The notes beneath the pieces are model-generated. The model was not told the DNA's origin. It made no database searches and saw only the letters and a list, made by a program, of their open reading frames with translations. Of a stretch of 64,000 nt of DNA, positions 23,197 to 34,300 are shown one piece after another; positions within the stretch are counted from its first letter, which is position 1, and every line of letters begins with the position of its first letter. Location: the NCBI GenBank assembly GCA_015143295.1, contig CM026568.1:20714607-20778606 (forward strand), given 5' to 3'. This DNA is from Tetracentron sinense. Taxonomy: Eukaryota > Streptophyta > Magnoliopsida > Trochodendrales > Trochodendraceae. Both the position numbers and the translations under genes were made by a program.

Positions 23197-23738
23197 TCTT
23201 TCACAGTGCATGCAAAAAAAAAAAAAAATTTAACACATTTATTGTGTCCGGCGACACACACATTTGCACTCCCCATGAAGCATCATCCTCACACAAAACG
23301 GGAACTACCGTTTGAGGGAGTATGGTACTTTTTATGGATTACACACCAAGTACCCAACCAGGTACTAGGGTGTCGTGTGTGCATTTCCATATGGCCTCGG
23401 ATTCTCTCTCGTGGTCTTTGGGCTACCACAATGTGTGGTGTCTTGGCCGGAGAAGTCATTTCATCGTCTTCATGATTTTGATTTGTCCGCACATGATACG
23501 ACATGTGGTGATAAAATGATAAGAAAAAGTGAGATCTCAAGTGGGGAGAAGTTAAAATCATGGAGAGAAAATGCAATGACTTATTTTTTTTATGCCAAGT
23601 GTCGTACACATTGTGGTAGCTCGAGACCAATTTTCTGGCCCCTCCACAGAGAATCTGAAGCCTTTCCGTATAAATGGGCAACGGATTTTCTATGACAGAT
23701 CCACTTTTTTCATGAGGTGTTAACTAAGGGCTATAGCA

Positions 23739-24111
23739 TGCATTGCACATTACATTGGATGGTGCACGACATTGGGTGGTACACGTGCACCTCCCATGCT
23801 TGCTACATGTCCTCTTTGACATCAATAAACCGTGGTTAAAATTCATTCTTCCTAAGGTTAAATAGTCTAATATTGATTTTTAGAAAAAAAAATATTTTAA
23901 GTAATTAACATTGCTTATGAGTGACAAAAAAAAAAAAAACCTTGCTTATGATTCCGTACTCTTTTGGTTAATTTTTTAGTTTTTAAAAAAAAATCAAGGT
24001 TATATTATTTAACCTAATGAATCTTAACCGCAGGTTGATGGATGTCAAAGATGACATGTGACGAGCTTGAGACGTGTGTGTACCACCTAACCTATCGTAA
24101 TCTACAATGCA
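23739..24111. mobile_element. Fold-back element, about 373 bp
   Basis: Long imperfect inverted arms start TGCATTGCACATTACATTGG at the left, with a matching reverse at the right (ATTACGATAGG, TGCATTG). Both arms carry ACATGTC, TTTGACATC and a TTAACC...GGTTAA core, shared with elements at 28987-29352, 42165-42430, 47080-47285 and 63165-63275. No coding. Confidence 0.65.
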
Positions 24112-24305
24112 TATTATCACTCTGCCCAAGTTAAATTCCTTCCCACGCGCTCAAGCAAAGAATGGTGCCGAGTGTAATGCTGTGGCATCTACCGAGGTAA
24201 TCTATTTCATTTTTTTGCTTCTTAGGAATGTTAATTATGTACTTAACTTGACTAGTTAAATATTCTAGTAATTTAAAATTATTATATATATATATAATTG
24301 AGCCG

Positions 24306-24442
24306 AGCTTTTAACGAGTCAAATAAGGGTGTGTTTAGGTTTGACTCATTAATTAAACGAGCTTGAAAATTAAGTTTTTAACGAGTCAAATAAGGGTATG
24401 TTCAGGTTTGATTCATTAATTAAACGAGCATGAAAATTAAGC
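24306..24442. repeat. 66-bp tandem duplication
   Basis: Two copies of TTAACGAGTCAAATAAGGGT with ATTAATTAAACGAGC. The adjoining GAGCCGAGCTTTT and AAGCTTGAGCTTGA phrases suggest a degraded hAT-type element end. Confidence 0.75.
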
Positions 24443-24854
24443 TTGAGCTTGACTTGTTCATTTAATCATCTCTAGGCATTCATGAAACAAAAGGGCTAGT
24501 TGTCCTCCAGAACAATTGAAAAAAGTAAATTTTTTTTAGAGAGTAAGTTGGGGTTAGACGAACCCCTAAATTAATTATAATATATTCTTTAATTTTTAAT
24601 TTTAATAAGGAATAGTCATGGGATAGGAGTAAGGGTAATTGTCCCCATAAACAAGGATAAATAATACCGTGAGACGTGCAAAACGTATGAACGGAAATGG
24701 CTCAACAACTTGGTCTCAAAAAACAAAATAAGGGCCTACGCTCCCGAACCTCCCATCTCCCTACACCTAGAATATTTTGTATCTACCTTATCTTTTCCTA
24801 CAAATTCATCAATAATTATTAACATTTTCAATTTTCTATAAGAAAATCTTGCAA

Positions 24855-25375
24855 CAATATGTGTTGTAACTAATGTTATCAAGTTCGCTGTCTACTATAG
24901 CAAACCGCGAAACGAACTAAATCGTGGTTCATTTCAGTTTGATTTGTGAAATTGAGTAAACTACACGGTTGTTTTAAATGGTATTGGGTTCGTTAAAACT
25001 TTTATTAGTGAAATTGTTGTTGTAACTGGGCTTATCAAGTTCATTGTCGACAATAGTGAACCGCAAAACAAACCAATTTGTGGTTTGGTTTGGTTCGCTT
25101 GATTTGTGAAATTGGGCAAAATATACTATTGTTATAAGGGAAGTGATTAAAAACTCTCGATAGTAGGTACTATCGAGAGCTAAGGCTATAAGATTGAAAA
25201 TCCAAAGGTGCAAACACTTAGTGTGGGTCCACCATTTAAAGAGTGTGGAAATTCTTGCCTTTGGATTTTCTATCATGGGGCTATGCTCTCAGTAGTACTT
25301 ACTATCGAGAGTTTTCCATCACTTTCCTTGTTTTAAATAGTATTGGGTTCGTTAAAATTTTTATTTGAGTTTACT
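24855..25375. repeat. Tandem duplication of about 165 bp, second copy split by a MITE
   Basis: The blocks 24860-25010 and 25021-25137 plus 25328-25375 share TTATCAAGTTCG, GATTTGTGAAATTG and GTATTGGGTTCGTTAAAA. The uninterrupted first copy shows what the site looked like before the MITE at 25138-25327 landed in the second. Confidence 0.75.
25138..25327. mobile_element. Mutator-type MITE, 190 bp
   Basis: Terminal inverted repeats of about 75 bp begin GGGAAGTGATTAAAAACTCT and end with the complement of GGAAAGTGATGGAAAACTCT. The flanks TTGTTATAA (25129-25137) and TTGTTTTAA (25328-25336) form a 9-bp duplication with one difference. A 9-bp duplication with long arms indicates the Mutator superfamily. 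No transposase. Confidence 0.85.
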
Positions 25376-25462
25376 AATATTTTTCTTTTGGTTCGGCGAA
25401 TTTATATTTTGGGTTCACAATTTTTTTTAAGTTCGCAAATCACTCATAAGAAGAGTATTCAT

Positions 25463-28150
25463 TGTGAACACCCCATTTTTACACCCTTGAAAATCCTCCT
25501 TACAAATTTATTATTATTGATTATTTATTTATTTATTTATTTTTATTTTTATTTTTTATTTACTATTATTTTGGGTGTTATTTTGGTCTCCGAGAGAGAG
25601 AGAGAAGAGGAACCCCATGTTCAAACTCCACATGATCCATAACCCAATCGCAAAACCTGCGATCCAAGTCCTCATGCCAAATCCAAAGGCTGTAGCTAGC
25701 CCCAATGGCTAAAGTCCATCATTTAAACAAAATTTTTTGAGAAGCCAATGCTTAGACACAGCCAAGCCCAAATCCTCAAAGGGTTTGAACCCTAAGGTCC
25801 AAGGCCCATCTCAATTTCCTATAAAGCAAGAGAGGAGTAAAAAAAAAAAAAAAAAAACACTATTCATTCTCGTGAAAACGAGTTAGCCGCCCTCTCTTCT
25901 TCCCCAACAATCCCTCAGTAGCTCGAGTTCCCCTCTCTCGGCTGGGTCGCAGCACCACCGGCAAGCTTCCCTTTCCGGCAAGTTACAGTGATCTTCGGTA
26001 AGCTTCACTTCACCGATTCCTTTTATCCCTTTCTCCTTCGTTATCTCAGAGATCTAAACTCTGTTCGTTCTCACCGTGGGTTTCGGATTGGGTATCCAGA
26101 GTCATCCATCGTCTTCCGGCCAGTAGCTCACCATCGCGCAGCCCGTCTTGCTCCATGCCGATCATCCTCTCCAGCAAACCGAACCGGAACTGCCTCTGCT
26201 CCTCAGAACCAAGAAATCCACCTCCACTCACCTCTCTCCATTTTTTCGAGTAAGCGATTCTCCATTTCTCAGAATTCCTATTCTTTTTTTTAGATCTGAA
26301 ATTTCTAGATCTAGAACCTTAGATCTAGAAGTTCGAATCTATAATTTCTAAATCCGGTCTGTGTTCTTATTTATTTCTGAATTTATGAATTTTTTTATTT
26401 GTTAATTTCCATCTCAGTTAACCTCCGATCTCCACCGCCGGACATATCCAGCCTCCGCGATCATTTCTTTCTTCTTAGCGCCGACCGTGTTCTCCGGCGA
26501 GCTCTGTTCCGGCGAGTGCCAGGCTCCATCCAGCTCCGGTAAGCAGGTAATCATACGGGTTTGTCTTCCGTTTCATTTAGATCTGGAAATTCCAGATCTA
26601 AACCTCAAGTTCTTCACCTGATTTTTTTAGTTCATCAGCAGCAAGCTCCGATCATCTTCCCCAGTTAAGTTCGAGTTCAGATCCTTCTTCAGCCAGCAGA
26701 TCCGGTTTGTGGCTATCCCTCATCACGGTAGATCACAAATCCAGTTCCTCTGGTAATTCCTCGATTCAATCTCTTCCGATTTCATTATGCAACTCGATCA
26801 ATCTCACGGTTTCAAGATCTGTTCTAGTCCAGAGTTGGATTCATAGTTTTCTTTATTTGTTATTTGATTTTGTATGTTTTGTTTTTCTCACTTGCACAGG
26901 AGAAAGGTCCGGCCATACCAGTGGTTTCTTTGGATCTCATTTTCCATTTATTTTATTTTATTTTATTTTATTTTTAGTAAACCCATTGTTCTGTGGGTTG
27001 AGAGGCGGTGAGACAGAGTGACTTGTTTTCGCCATTCATTCTCACCGGAGCAGCCGCCAATATCGCACATTTCCCATCAACCGCACGTAGGTACGTGTCT
27101 TCCATGCGTATTTATTTATTTCATTTATTTATTTATTTATTTTTATGTATATGTGTGTGCAATAAGTTTAGGCCGATATTTTTTTCTATTTTGCCTACAT
27201 TGGGCATTTAGGTAGGTTCTTTTTAACCCTAAATATTTGGCTTACCCCCGTTAGTTAGCCTTACACAAAAAAAAAAAAAAAAATATAAAAAAAGATTAAA
27301 ATAAATTAAAGGTACTGGTCCATCCTCCCTTGGGACCTAGAGCAGGGTCCGTATTTAAACCATAGCCTCTTTTGGTTTAAGGCCGCTCGATCCGTCCTGT
27401 TCTTTGCCTTTAAGATAATTAAAATCATTTAGACTTTATTTTCCTTTTGCCTACCTTGGGCACTTAGGATAGCCTTAACTAGTTAAACTTGCCAAAGTTA
27501 AAAAATATAAAAAAATACAAAAATACAAAATAACAAAAAATCCAAAAAATCTGAAAGAAATTGACCCTAATAAGTGAACGCCCCCTAGAGCTCCCCCACG
27601 AGCGCCTAGCTACGCGGCCATCTCCCGGAGTGAGATTCATAAATCTCAATTCCACTTCCCCTCCCCAACTCAAACACGAGTTGGAAGTGACCACACTCCG
27701 AAACGAGTATAAAAACAGTCACGGATCCCGAACTACTATTAGGGTCTGATTCCGACTAACCGGATAAGTAGGCAGCCCAATCAGGGTTCGACCCCAACCA
27801 AAAATAAACTTTTTACACCCCATTTTGATTTGTACTCGATTAGCAAAATTAATAATTGTTTTAGGAAATGTTAAGTGATTTTTAAATGTTTAATTTGGAC
27901 CTAATGAGTAGGTTACCATCATTGGATGGAGGTCCTGGGGTGCCTAACCCCTTCCCCAGGACCTAAAGGGATCTCTTACCTAGACTACTCTGGACCGTAG
28001 ACCCCCTTATTTGGATTATCTTGGGATCCTACTTCCCCTAAGTAGGTGGCGACTCTTAGAATAAATTTAGCGTTATTCCTCTACTCTCGGACCTCATCTC
28101 GACATTTAGAGTTGAGAGGGGAGGAAATGCGGTAAATTTTGGTGTTCACA
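25463..28150 (+). mobile_element. Large solo LTR, Ogre/Tat-like Ty3/Gypsy
   Basis: The 2688-bp unit starts TGTGAACACC and ends GGTGTTCACA and is flanked by a perfect TTCAT duplication (25458-25462 and 28151-28155). The 3' part carries AGTAGGTTACCAT, GGGGTGCCTAACCCC and TAGGTGGCGACTCT, as in the solo LTR at 3712-4560. A TATA-like TCCTATAAAG lies near 25818, followed by a long pyrimidine-rich region. Open frames inside match no domain. It is a single LTR, presumably left by LTR-LTR recombination. Confidence 0.85.
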
Positions 28151-28479
28151 TTCATGATTCTTCAAAATAATTATTTATAATATATTTATTATATGTTTTT
28201 TTTTTTGTGATAGAAATTCTTAGTAGAGTCAATCTGTCGTAGGGGTAGCTTGGGCAGTGGAGCTCTTGCTTATTCTTACCCGGGAATGATTAGATGCCTA
28301 GACCTCCAACTTGGGAAGGCCACACCCCTATCACTCACGCAAGAGGTGGGGGTGTATAAGAGGTGGGGGTGTATATTTAATTATATGCTTAATAAATATA
28401 TATATTATAAAATAAATATTTGTTTTAGATCTTTACTATTATAATGCGAGAGCCTTGTGTTAGATGAATTTTCCCAAAT

Positions 28480-28855
28480 TCCTAAAATACCCTTATATAA
28501 AAACAGAACATTGATTTAATGTTTTACTTTAATTTCCAAACTATCCCTTGCCTTTGATTTAATGTTTTACTTTAATTCCCAAACCACCCCTTGCTCATCT
28601 ATCTATTTAGAATCACAGTCAATCACGATTGAACTTGAGGAGAGTTCAATCACACTCCCGGGTTAACACGTGTCCCTTTTAACTCCTATTAATTATGGTT
28701 AACTCCTTCCCCTCGCATTCACGTGCATTGCCCGTGCCACTAACGAGTTCAATTGCACCCACGGGTTTGCACGTGTCCCTTTTAACTCCTATTAACTGTG
28801 GTTAACTCTTTCCCCTTGCTCTCACGTGCATCCCACGATGCCACCCGCTAGTGTT
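28480..28855. repeat. Short tandem duplications
   Basis: At 28510-28600 two copies of ATGTTTTACTTTAATT-type units occur. At 28640-28855 a unit of about 105 bp occurs twice, sharing CACGTGTCCCTTTTAACTCC and TGGTTAACTC. The second set carries the TTAA(N)TGGTTAA core of the fold-back family. Confidence 0.7.
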
Positions 28856-28986
28856 TATAAAGATTGTAACCCATATGAAAATTTTTGAAATTTGCCTATG
28901 GGTCACCACTCCTCTTTCCCACATAAATGTTGTCTATGGCGACACAACAGTCGACATATCAAAAGATATCAAAAGGAGTCAAATCC

Positions 28987-29352
28987 TCTACGGTGATAAC
29001 CGGATTTGGCAAATCCGGTTATCACCCCTACAGGTCACCACTTGTCTCCTTGGACACCCCTTAACCATGGGTAATGTTCACCCACCCCTAGGGTTCACCC
29101 ACCTATTTTTGGTTTTTTTTTAAAAATATTAATTCTATTTTTAAAATTTAAAAACTGTTTTAAAACTTTTTTTAATATTAAAAACAGTTTTTTAATTTTA
29201 AAAAAAGAATTAATATTATAAAAAAAACCAAAAATAAATGGGTGAACCCTAGGGTGGGTGAACCTTACCCATGGTTAAGGGGTGTCAAAGGAAACATGTG
29301 GTGACCTCTAGGGGTGATAACCGGATTTGCCAAATCGGGTTATCACCGTAGA
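28987..29352. mobile_element. Near-perfect fold-back element, about 366 bp
   Basis: The two halves are nearly complementary end to end: TCTACGGTGATAACCGG at the left matches the reverse of the right end. Each terminus itself contains a hairpin (GGTGATAACCGGATTTG and its complement, 28992-29026 and 29314-29347). CACCCCTTAACCATGGGTAA occurs in both arms. An AT-rich centre joins them. No coding. GACATATCAAAA occurs near 28954 and at 29351-29362 but does not abut both ends, so no target duplication is claimed. Confidence 0.8.
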
Positions 29353-30374
29353 CATATCAAAATCATCCATCTTTTTCTTTTTGGACATTATTCTACTGTT
29401 TTTCGAGTTACAATTTAATGCCGCCAACACCACTTCCTGGAAGGGTAGTTGAGGGCAACTTTGGCCGGCGACCCCTTAGTAATTAGGGAGAAGGAGTAGG
29501 TCGGGATAGAATCATAGCCAATTGCAATGGGTTATGGTCCTATCTCGAGTAGGTCTTGTGTTTAAAATCCCTTTAAAATAATAGCCCTCCACCAGTCTAC
29601 CCGCACCGCATGGACCCATATTGCGTCAATCTCAACGCCCAACGTTTGGTGAGTGTTAATATTTGGAGTTGCCCTTTCGACACATTAGTTGGGAGATATG
29701 CTCCAATCAATTCTGAATGACTTCCTCTCCCGTTGATGTTGGCAAGGAGACTGCCACCGGCCATTCCTAAGGTGCCACATCCACATCGGCATTTCATGCC
29801 AATTATGACATTGATTAGTGTGCACACTTTGATTGGTGTACAAATGTCAAAATTAGTAGGTATTAAAAAGGCGGATAGGAGTCGTCGATGAAAACCGACA
29901 TTTTATTACATTGTGGAAATGCTTAATAAGTTAAGCATTTTCTTTAATTTTGTTTATATAATGATTCTATCAAAAGAGAGGGCTCATGTTTTTCTTGTTA
30001 CCGGACCCCTTATTTGTTTATCTAATAACTCTATCAAACACATTAAAAAAAAGTATTTTCCTTTATATTTTTTTAAAAAGAAAATCAAAGTTAGATGGAT
30101 GAACTTCATGAGAGAGTGAATTAGCAAAATAAAAGAAGACTATTCGGTAAAAATTCATGAGGGATTAATGAGAACTTCAAATGAGAATGAGTCTAAAGAG
30201 ATACACCTTTTAGCGATCAACTTAAGAGGCAGGACTAAATGAGTCTGAAAAATGAAAAGATTAAAAATATTTATCTTTAAAAAGTCTCAAGACAGTGACA
30301 AAATAAAAGAAAACCGTTTGGCAAAACTCATGAGAGATTAATAAAAATTCAAAGACGGATAAGGCTTTATTTTT
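29353..30374. other. Intergenic, weak internal duplication
   Basis: Segments near 30115-30180 and 30290-30360 share AAATAAAAGAA(G/A)A and CATGAG(G/A)GATTAAT, indicating an old local duplication. No gene or RNA is recognised. Confidence 0.5.
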
Positions 30375-30520
30375 TATTTTTTTTAGTATGAGACACGATT
30401 AGGCCGGAATCTCGGTTAGCAAGTTAGTATCTGTTCTACATTAAACCCAGAATCTCCTTCCTAAGGAAGAGATACACCTATCATTGGGCTATTCCTCGGG
30501 TGTAATTTCTTATGCCTTAT
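30375..30520 (-). mobile_element. Degraded SINE related to the one at 46138-46268
   Basis: On the minus strand, ACAGATACTAACTTGCTAACC matches the 3' body of the SINE at 46138-46268 (AGTAGATACTAACTCCTAACC). Box A and box B are only loosely kept (TAGCCCAATGATAGG, GATTCTGGGTTT). The T-rich + strand at 30366-30385 is the tail. Confidence 0.55.
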
Positions 30521-31329
30521 ATGCCTGGGCTCAATGTTTTATTAGCATCCTTATAAATTCTAATATTTGTAACAACTTTGTAAAAATTCTAATATTTTAT
30601 TAGCATCCAATAAAATTTAAAATTCTTATAATTTTAAAAACTTTAAATAAAATGTTAAAAGCCTAATACTTTGGGGGATTATTTAATTTTATGTAATTTA
30701 CATAAAAATTATTTAATTTGAAGAAATACAGAAATTAGTTCTAGTACTAGGTCACGGTTAACTCTAGTATAGACTCTAGAATCTAAGACCATACGGTCCC
30801 GCTAAAAAGGTCCTTTTAATAAAGCCTGCTTCGTGTGTACCAAGTTCCACTGTCCCACTACATTGCAACAGAGTCCAATTCAAATTTTCAGAACCACTCA
30901 CTGACTATATAGACAGTAGTAGTCAACTAACATTTTGTGGGTCCCATCATTAACATATCCACGCTGTCGGAGAGATCCTTAAATAATATTAAAAATTTTC
31001 AGATTGTAATCTAAAACGGAAAATTCCAAAAGCCGCATTTATGCGCGTAAATTGAACATTCTCAAATTTATACAATACTGCAAAAACTTCCTATAAGGTA
31101 GAAAGGACGTGATATTAACGCTCGTTAAATGACAGTGAAGATGGTATTTTATTTTCCCAAAAAAACAACATTCTAAAATAATTAAAAGAAATCAAAAGCT
31201 AAGACCTCAGAGTACAACAAGAAGGGTTTATGGGTTTAATGCCACAGCGTCCACTCTCTAAACAGAGACGAAGGTGAAGGCATGAAAACCGCTGGATAAT
31301 CAACGAGAGTGGTTTTGTGAAACCGCTTA
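30521..31329 (+). promoter_or_regulatory. Upstream region and leader of the receptor kinase gene
   Basis: AT-rich upstream DNA with no clear TE. Close to the start codon lies a short upstream open frame (31282-31299, five codons, MKTAG then stop), 30 nt before the main ATG. Whether it lies in the transcript is unknown. Confidence 0.4.
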
Positions 31330-34300
31330 ATGGCGTCTCATCTACTGTCTCTTTTCCTGTTTCTGGTTTTCATCCCTCCCGGAAAACCAGACCTCGCTTC
31401 AGACAAAACCGCCCTCCTCGCTCTCCGTTCCGCCGTCGGCGGCAGATCTCTCCTCTGGAACCTAACCCAACCAACTCCATGTACATGGCAAGGCGTTCAC
31501 TGTGAAGACAATCGTGTCACCGTCTTACGTCTCCCCGGTGCCAAGCTCTATGGTCAAATCCCGGCCGGTACCGTCGGAAATCTGACCCACCTCCGAACCC
31601 TCAGCCTCCGTCTCAATGCCTTGTCTGGCCAACTACCGCCGGATCTCGCCTCCTGTACTGACCTCCGTAACCTCTACTTGCAGGGTAACCTGTTTTCCGG
31701 CGAAATCTCGGCGTCATTGTTCCGACTTCATAACCTCATTCGCCTTAATCTCGCCGAGAATAATTTCTCCGGGGAGATTTCTTCGTCGTTCAACAACCTC
31801 ACTAGGTTGAGGACGCTGTATTTGGAGAATAATTATCTGTCTGGTTCGATTCCAGAGCTGAAACTCTCTAATCTGAAGCAGTTTAATGTTTCATTCAATC
31901 GATTGAGCGGGTGGATTCCGTCGAGTCTTGGAGCAATGCCGCTTAATTCCTTCGAGGGGAATCCTCTCTGCGGTGGCCTGCTCGAGTCGTGCATTAACGG
32001 CGAGAAGAAGAAGAAGTTGTCGGGAGGAGCAATTGCCGGAATTGTGGTCGGATCGGTGGTTGGATTTCTTGTTATTCTGATAATTCTGTGCATTTGGTGC
32101 CGGAAGAAGAGTAATGGAAAGACTGGGTCAATCGACATCTCGCCGGTGAAGCAACCGGAACTGGAGATTCCGGGTGAGAAATCGAAATCGATGGAAAGGG
32201 GATGGAATGGTAGTTCGGGAAATGAGTATCCGGGTTTATCGGCGGGGACTGTAAATGAAGAAATTAACAACAGTGGAATTAAGAGGTTGGTGTTCTTTAG
32301 AAAAGCACCTAGGGTTTTTGATCTGGAGGATCTGTTACGGGCTTCCGCAGAGGTTTTGGGGAAGGGGACTTTTGGGACAGCTTACAAGGCTGTTTTGGAG
32401 GCTGGGGCGGTTGTGGCTGTGAAGAGGCTCAAGGATGTGATCATTTCTGAGAGAGAATTTAGAGAGAAGATCGAAGCTGTCGGGGCAATGGATCATGAAA
32501 ACCTCGTCTCCCTCAGGGCCTACTATTACAGCAAGGATGAGAAGCTTCTTGTTTATGATTACATGCCAATGGGAAGCTTATCTGCACTTTTGCATGGTGA
32601 GGATTTCTTCTCTTTTGTTCTTTTTTTTGTTGCTTACTGTTATGCTTTCTAGATTTTTAGTTATATAATTATAGTTCCTTTTTGTGGTTTTTTTTTTTTT
32701 TTTTTATAATGTGCTTGTTTATGATGTCTACAATGTATTTTCTCTGGAAGATTACCATTGGGCAGGCGCCCCCCAAATTTTTTTTGGGGGCCAAGTTCAT
32801 GGGACATCGCCTCTGTTTGTGTCTGTTTTGTAAAGAAAATCTTTTTTTCTCACAAATTCGGGGGGGGGGTAGAGCTCCCCGTTCTCCGGCTCTGCCCCTT
32901 TCCCGGCTACACCCTTATTATTGCTATAGTAAAAAAAAAAAATTCAAAATTTCGGGGGGGGGGGGGGATGAAGCCCCCCCGGGCTCCATGTGGCTCCGCC
33001 AGTGCCATTGGGTTTCATTTTCTTTACTTTAGTTTTATTTTTCTTTTTATTTTGCAGTGTTCTTGGTGTTTTGGATATAAATTTGTTTAACAGTGTCATC
33101 CTATGAAAAATTTATCATATACTAAGTTTAATATACAATTATAGGCTTATAGCTCCTTAAATTTCTTTTGATTGTTACCTGTATCTATATTGCATTACAT
33201 ATGCAAGAAGGTAGTGAGGCATCATATACTTCTTTTCTTTCTGTTTTTCTTTTGGAAAAAAATGTGTATGGCTATCCATAATTTGGGATTTGGGCGGAAC
33301 AGAATTCATGCTGCCGACCCCACCTATTTGGTAGAAGGCACAGATGATGATGGGTACGAATAAATTTCTTTAGCCCTCCCGGTTTTATCATTTGGGTATA
33401 TGTTCTGACCATCGGGAAATTGAATTTATGAATTTTTTCATTTGCATGAAACTTTCATCAAATTCTTCTTTTTAGATAAAAGGCATTTTGATTCATGCAT
33501 GAACAAAATATTACAAACTCAGACATTACAATATCTAAGAACAGGAACCGACTTAGCAAGCTGATGCTCAGTCGAATGCTTATGTGCAGCTTTGTTTGCT
33601 TGACCTTAGCTTATGGCCGATCAAATCACATTTCCTTCAGTGCTTTAATACTTACCAGAACTCCACTCAGATTATCCACTATCGGTTCCTTTGCTGCTAT
33701 CTCAACCCTCGTCTTCAGAAACTTGCCCTTTGTGTTTTCGAAGTCAATATTAACATTTATCACATTGCCTGCCCTAGAGCTAAGCTGAATTTCAACTTCT
33801 CTTTTCTAAAGAGCTTGCAATTTGTAGACCATGCATTTGAATCCATACATCAATGTGTTTGAACTTGAAATCTTTGGTTGTTGTCGATACCTATCAATAA
33901 AACATCAGATACCCTTGGTTAACCAGGTTGCCATGATTGGAGCATGAGGAAAGCACCTGCTACATTCCAATTTTAGAATCTTCTTTTTTGGCAGCAGCCT
34001 TTTTCAGCTTTAAGTTGTAAATGCCATCCTTATCCAGCATGGTTTCAAACTACATTCCTCCTTTGATGTCTCACTGTTTTCTTAATGAGTCCTCCATCTC
34101 CTGAAAGGATATTTTCCACTCATCCATGAACTCCAATGAAACTATACTTCCACCTCTCCCTTTCTCCGGCCACAAACTTCCTCGCCTAGGGGACCTGCAA
34201 AGCTACCCTACTGGGGATTCTAGATTTGCTGTTACTATTCTTATCTGCCTCACTGCCCTTGTCTTCCCCAGACCCCTGACTGGATTCACCCAGCTGCTCC

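Noticed and set aside
23289-23695. Overlapping 100-130-residue frames on both strands
   Set aside because: No recognised motif, and frames compete over the same bases; probably chance.
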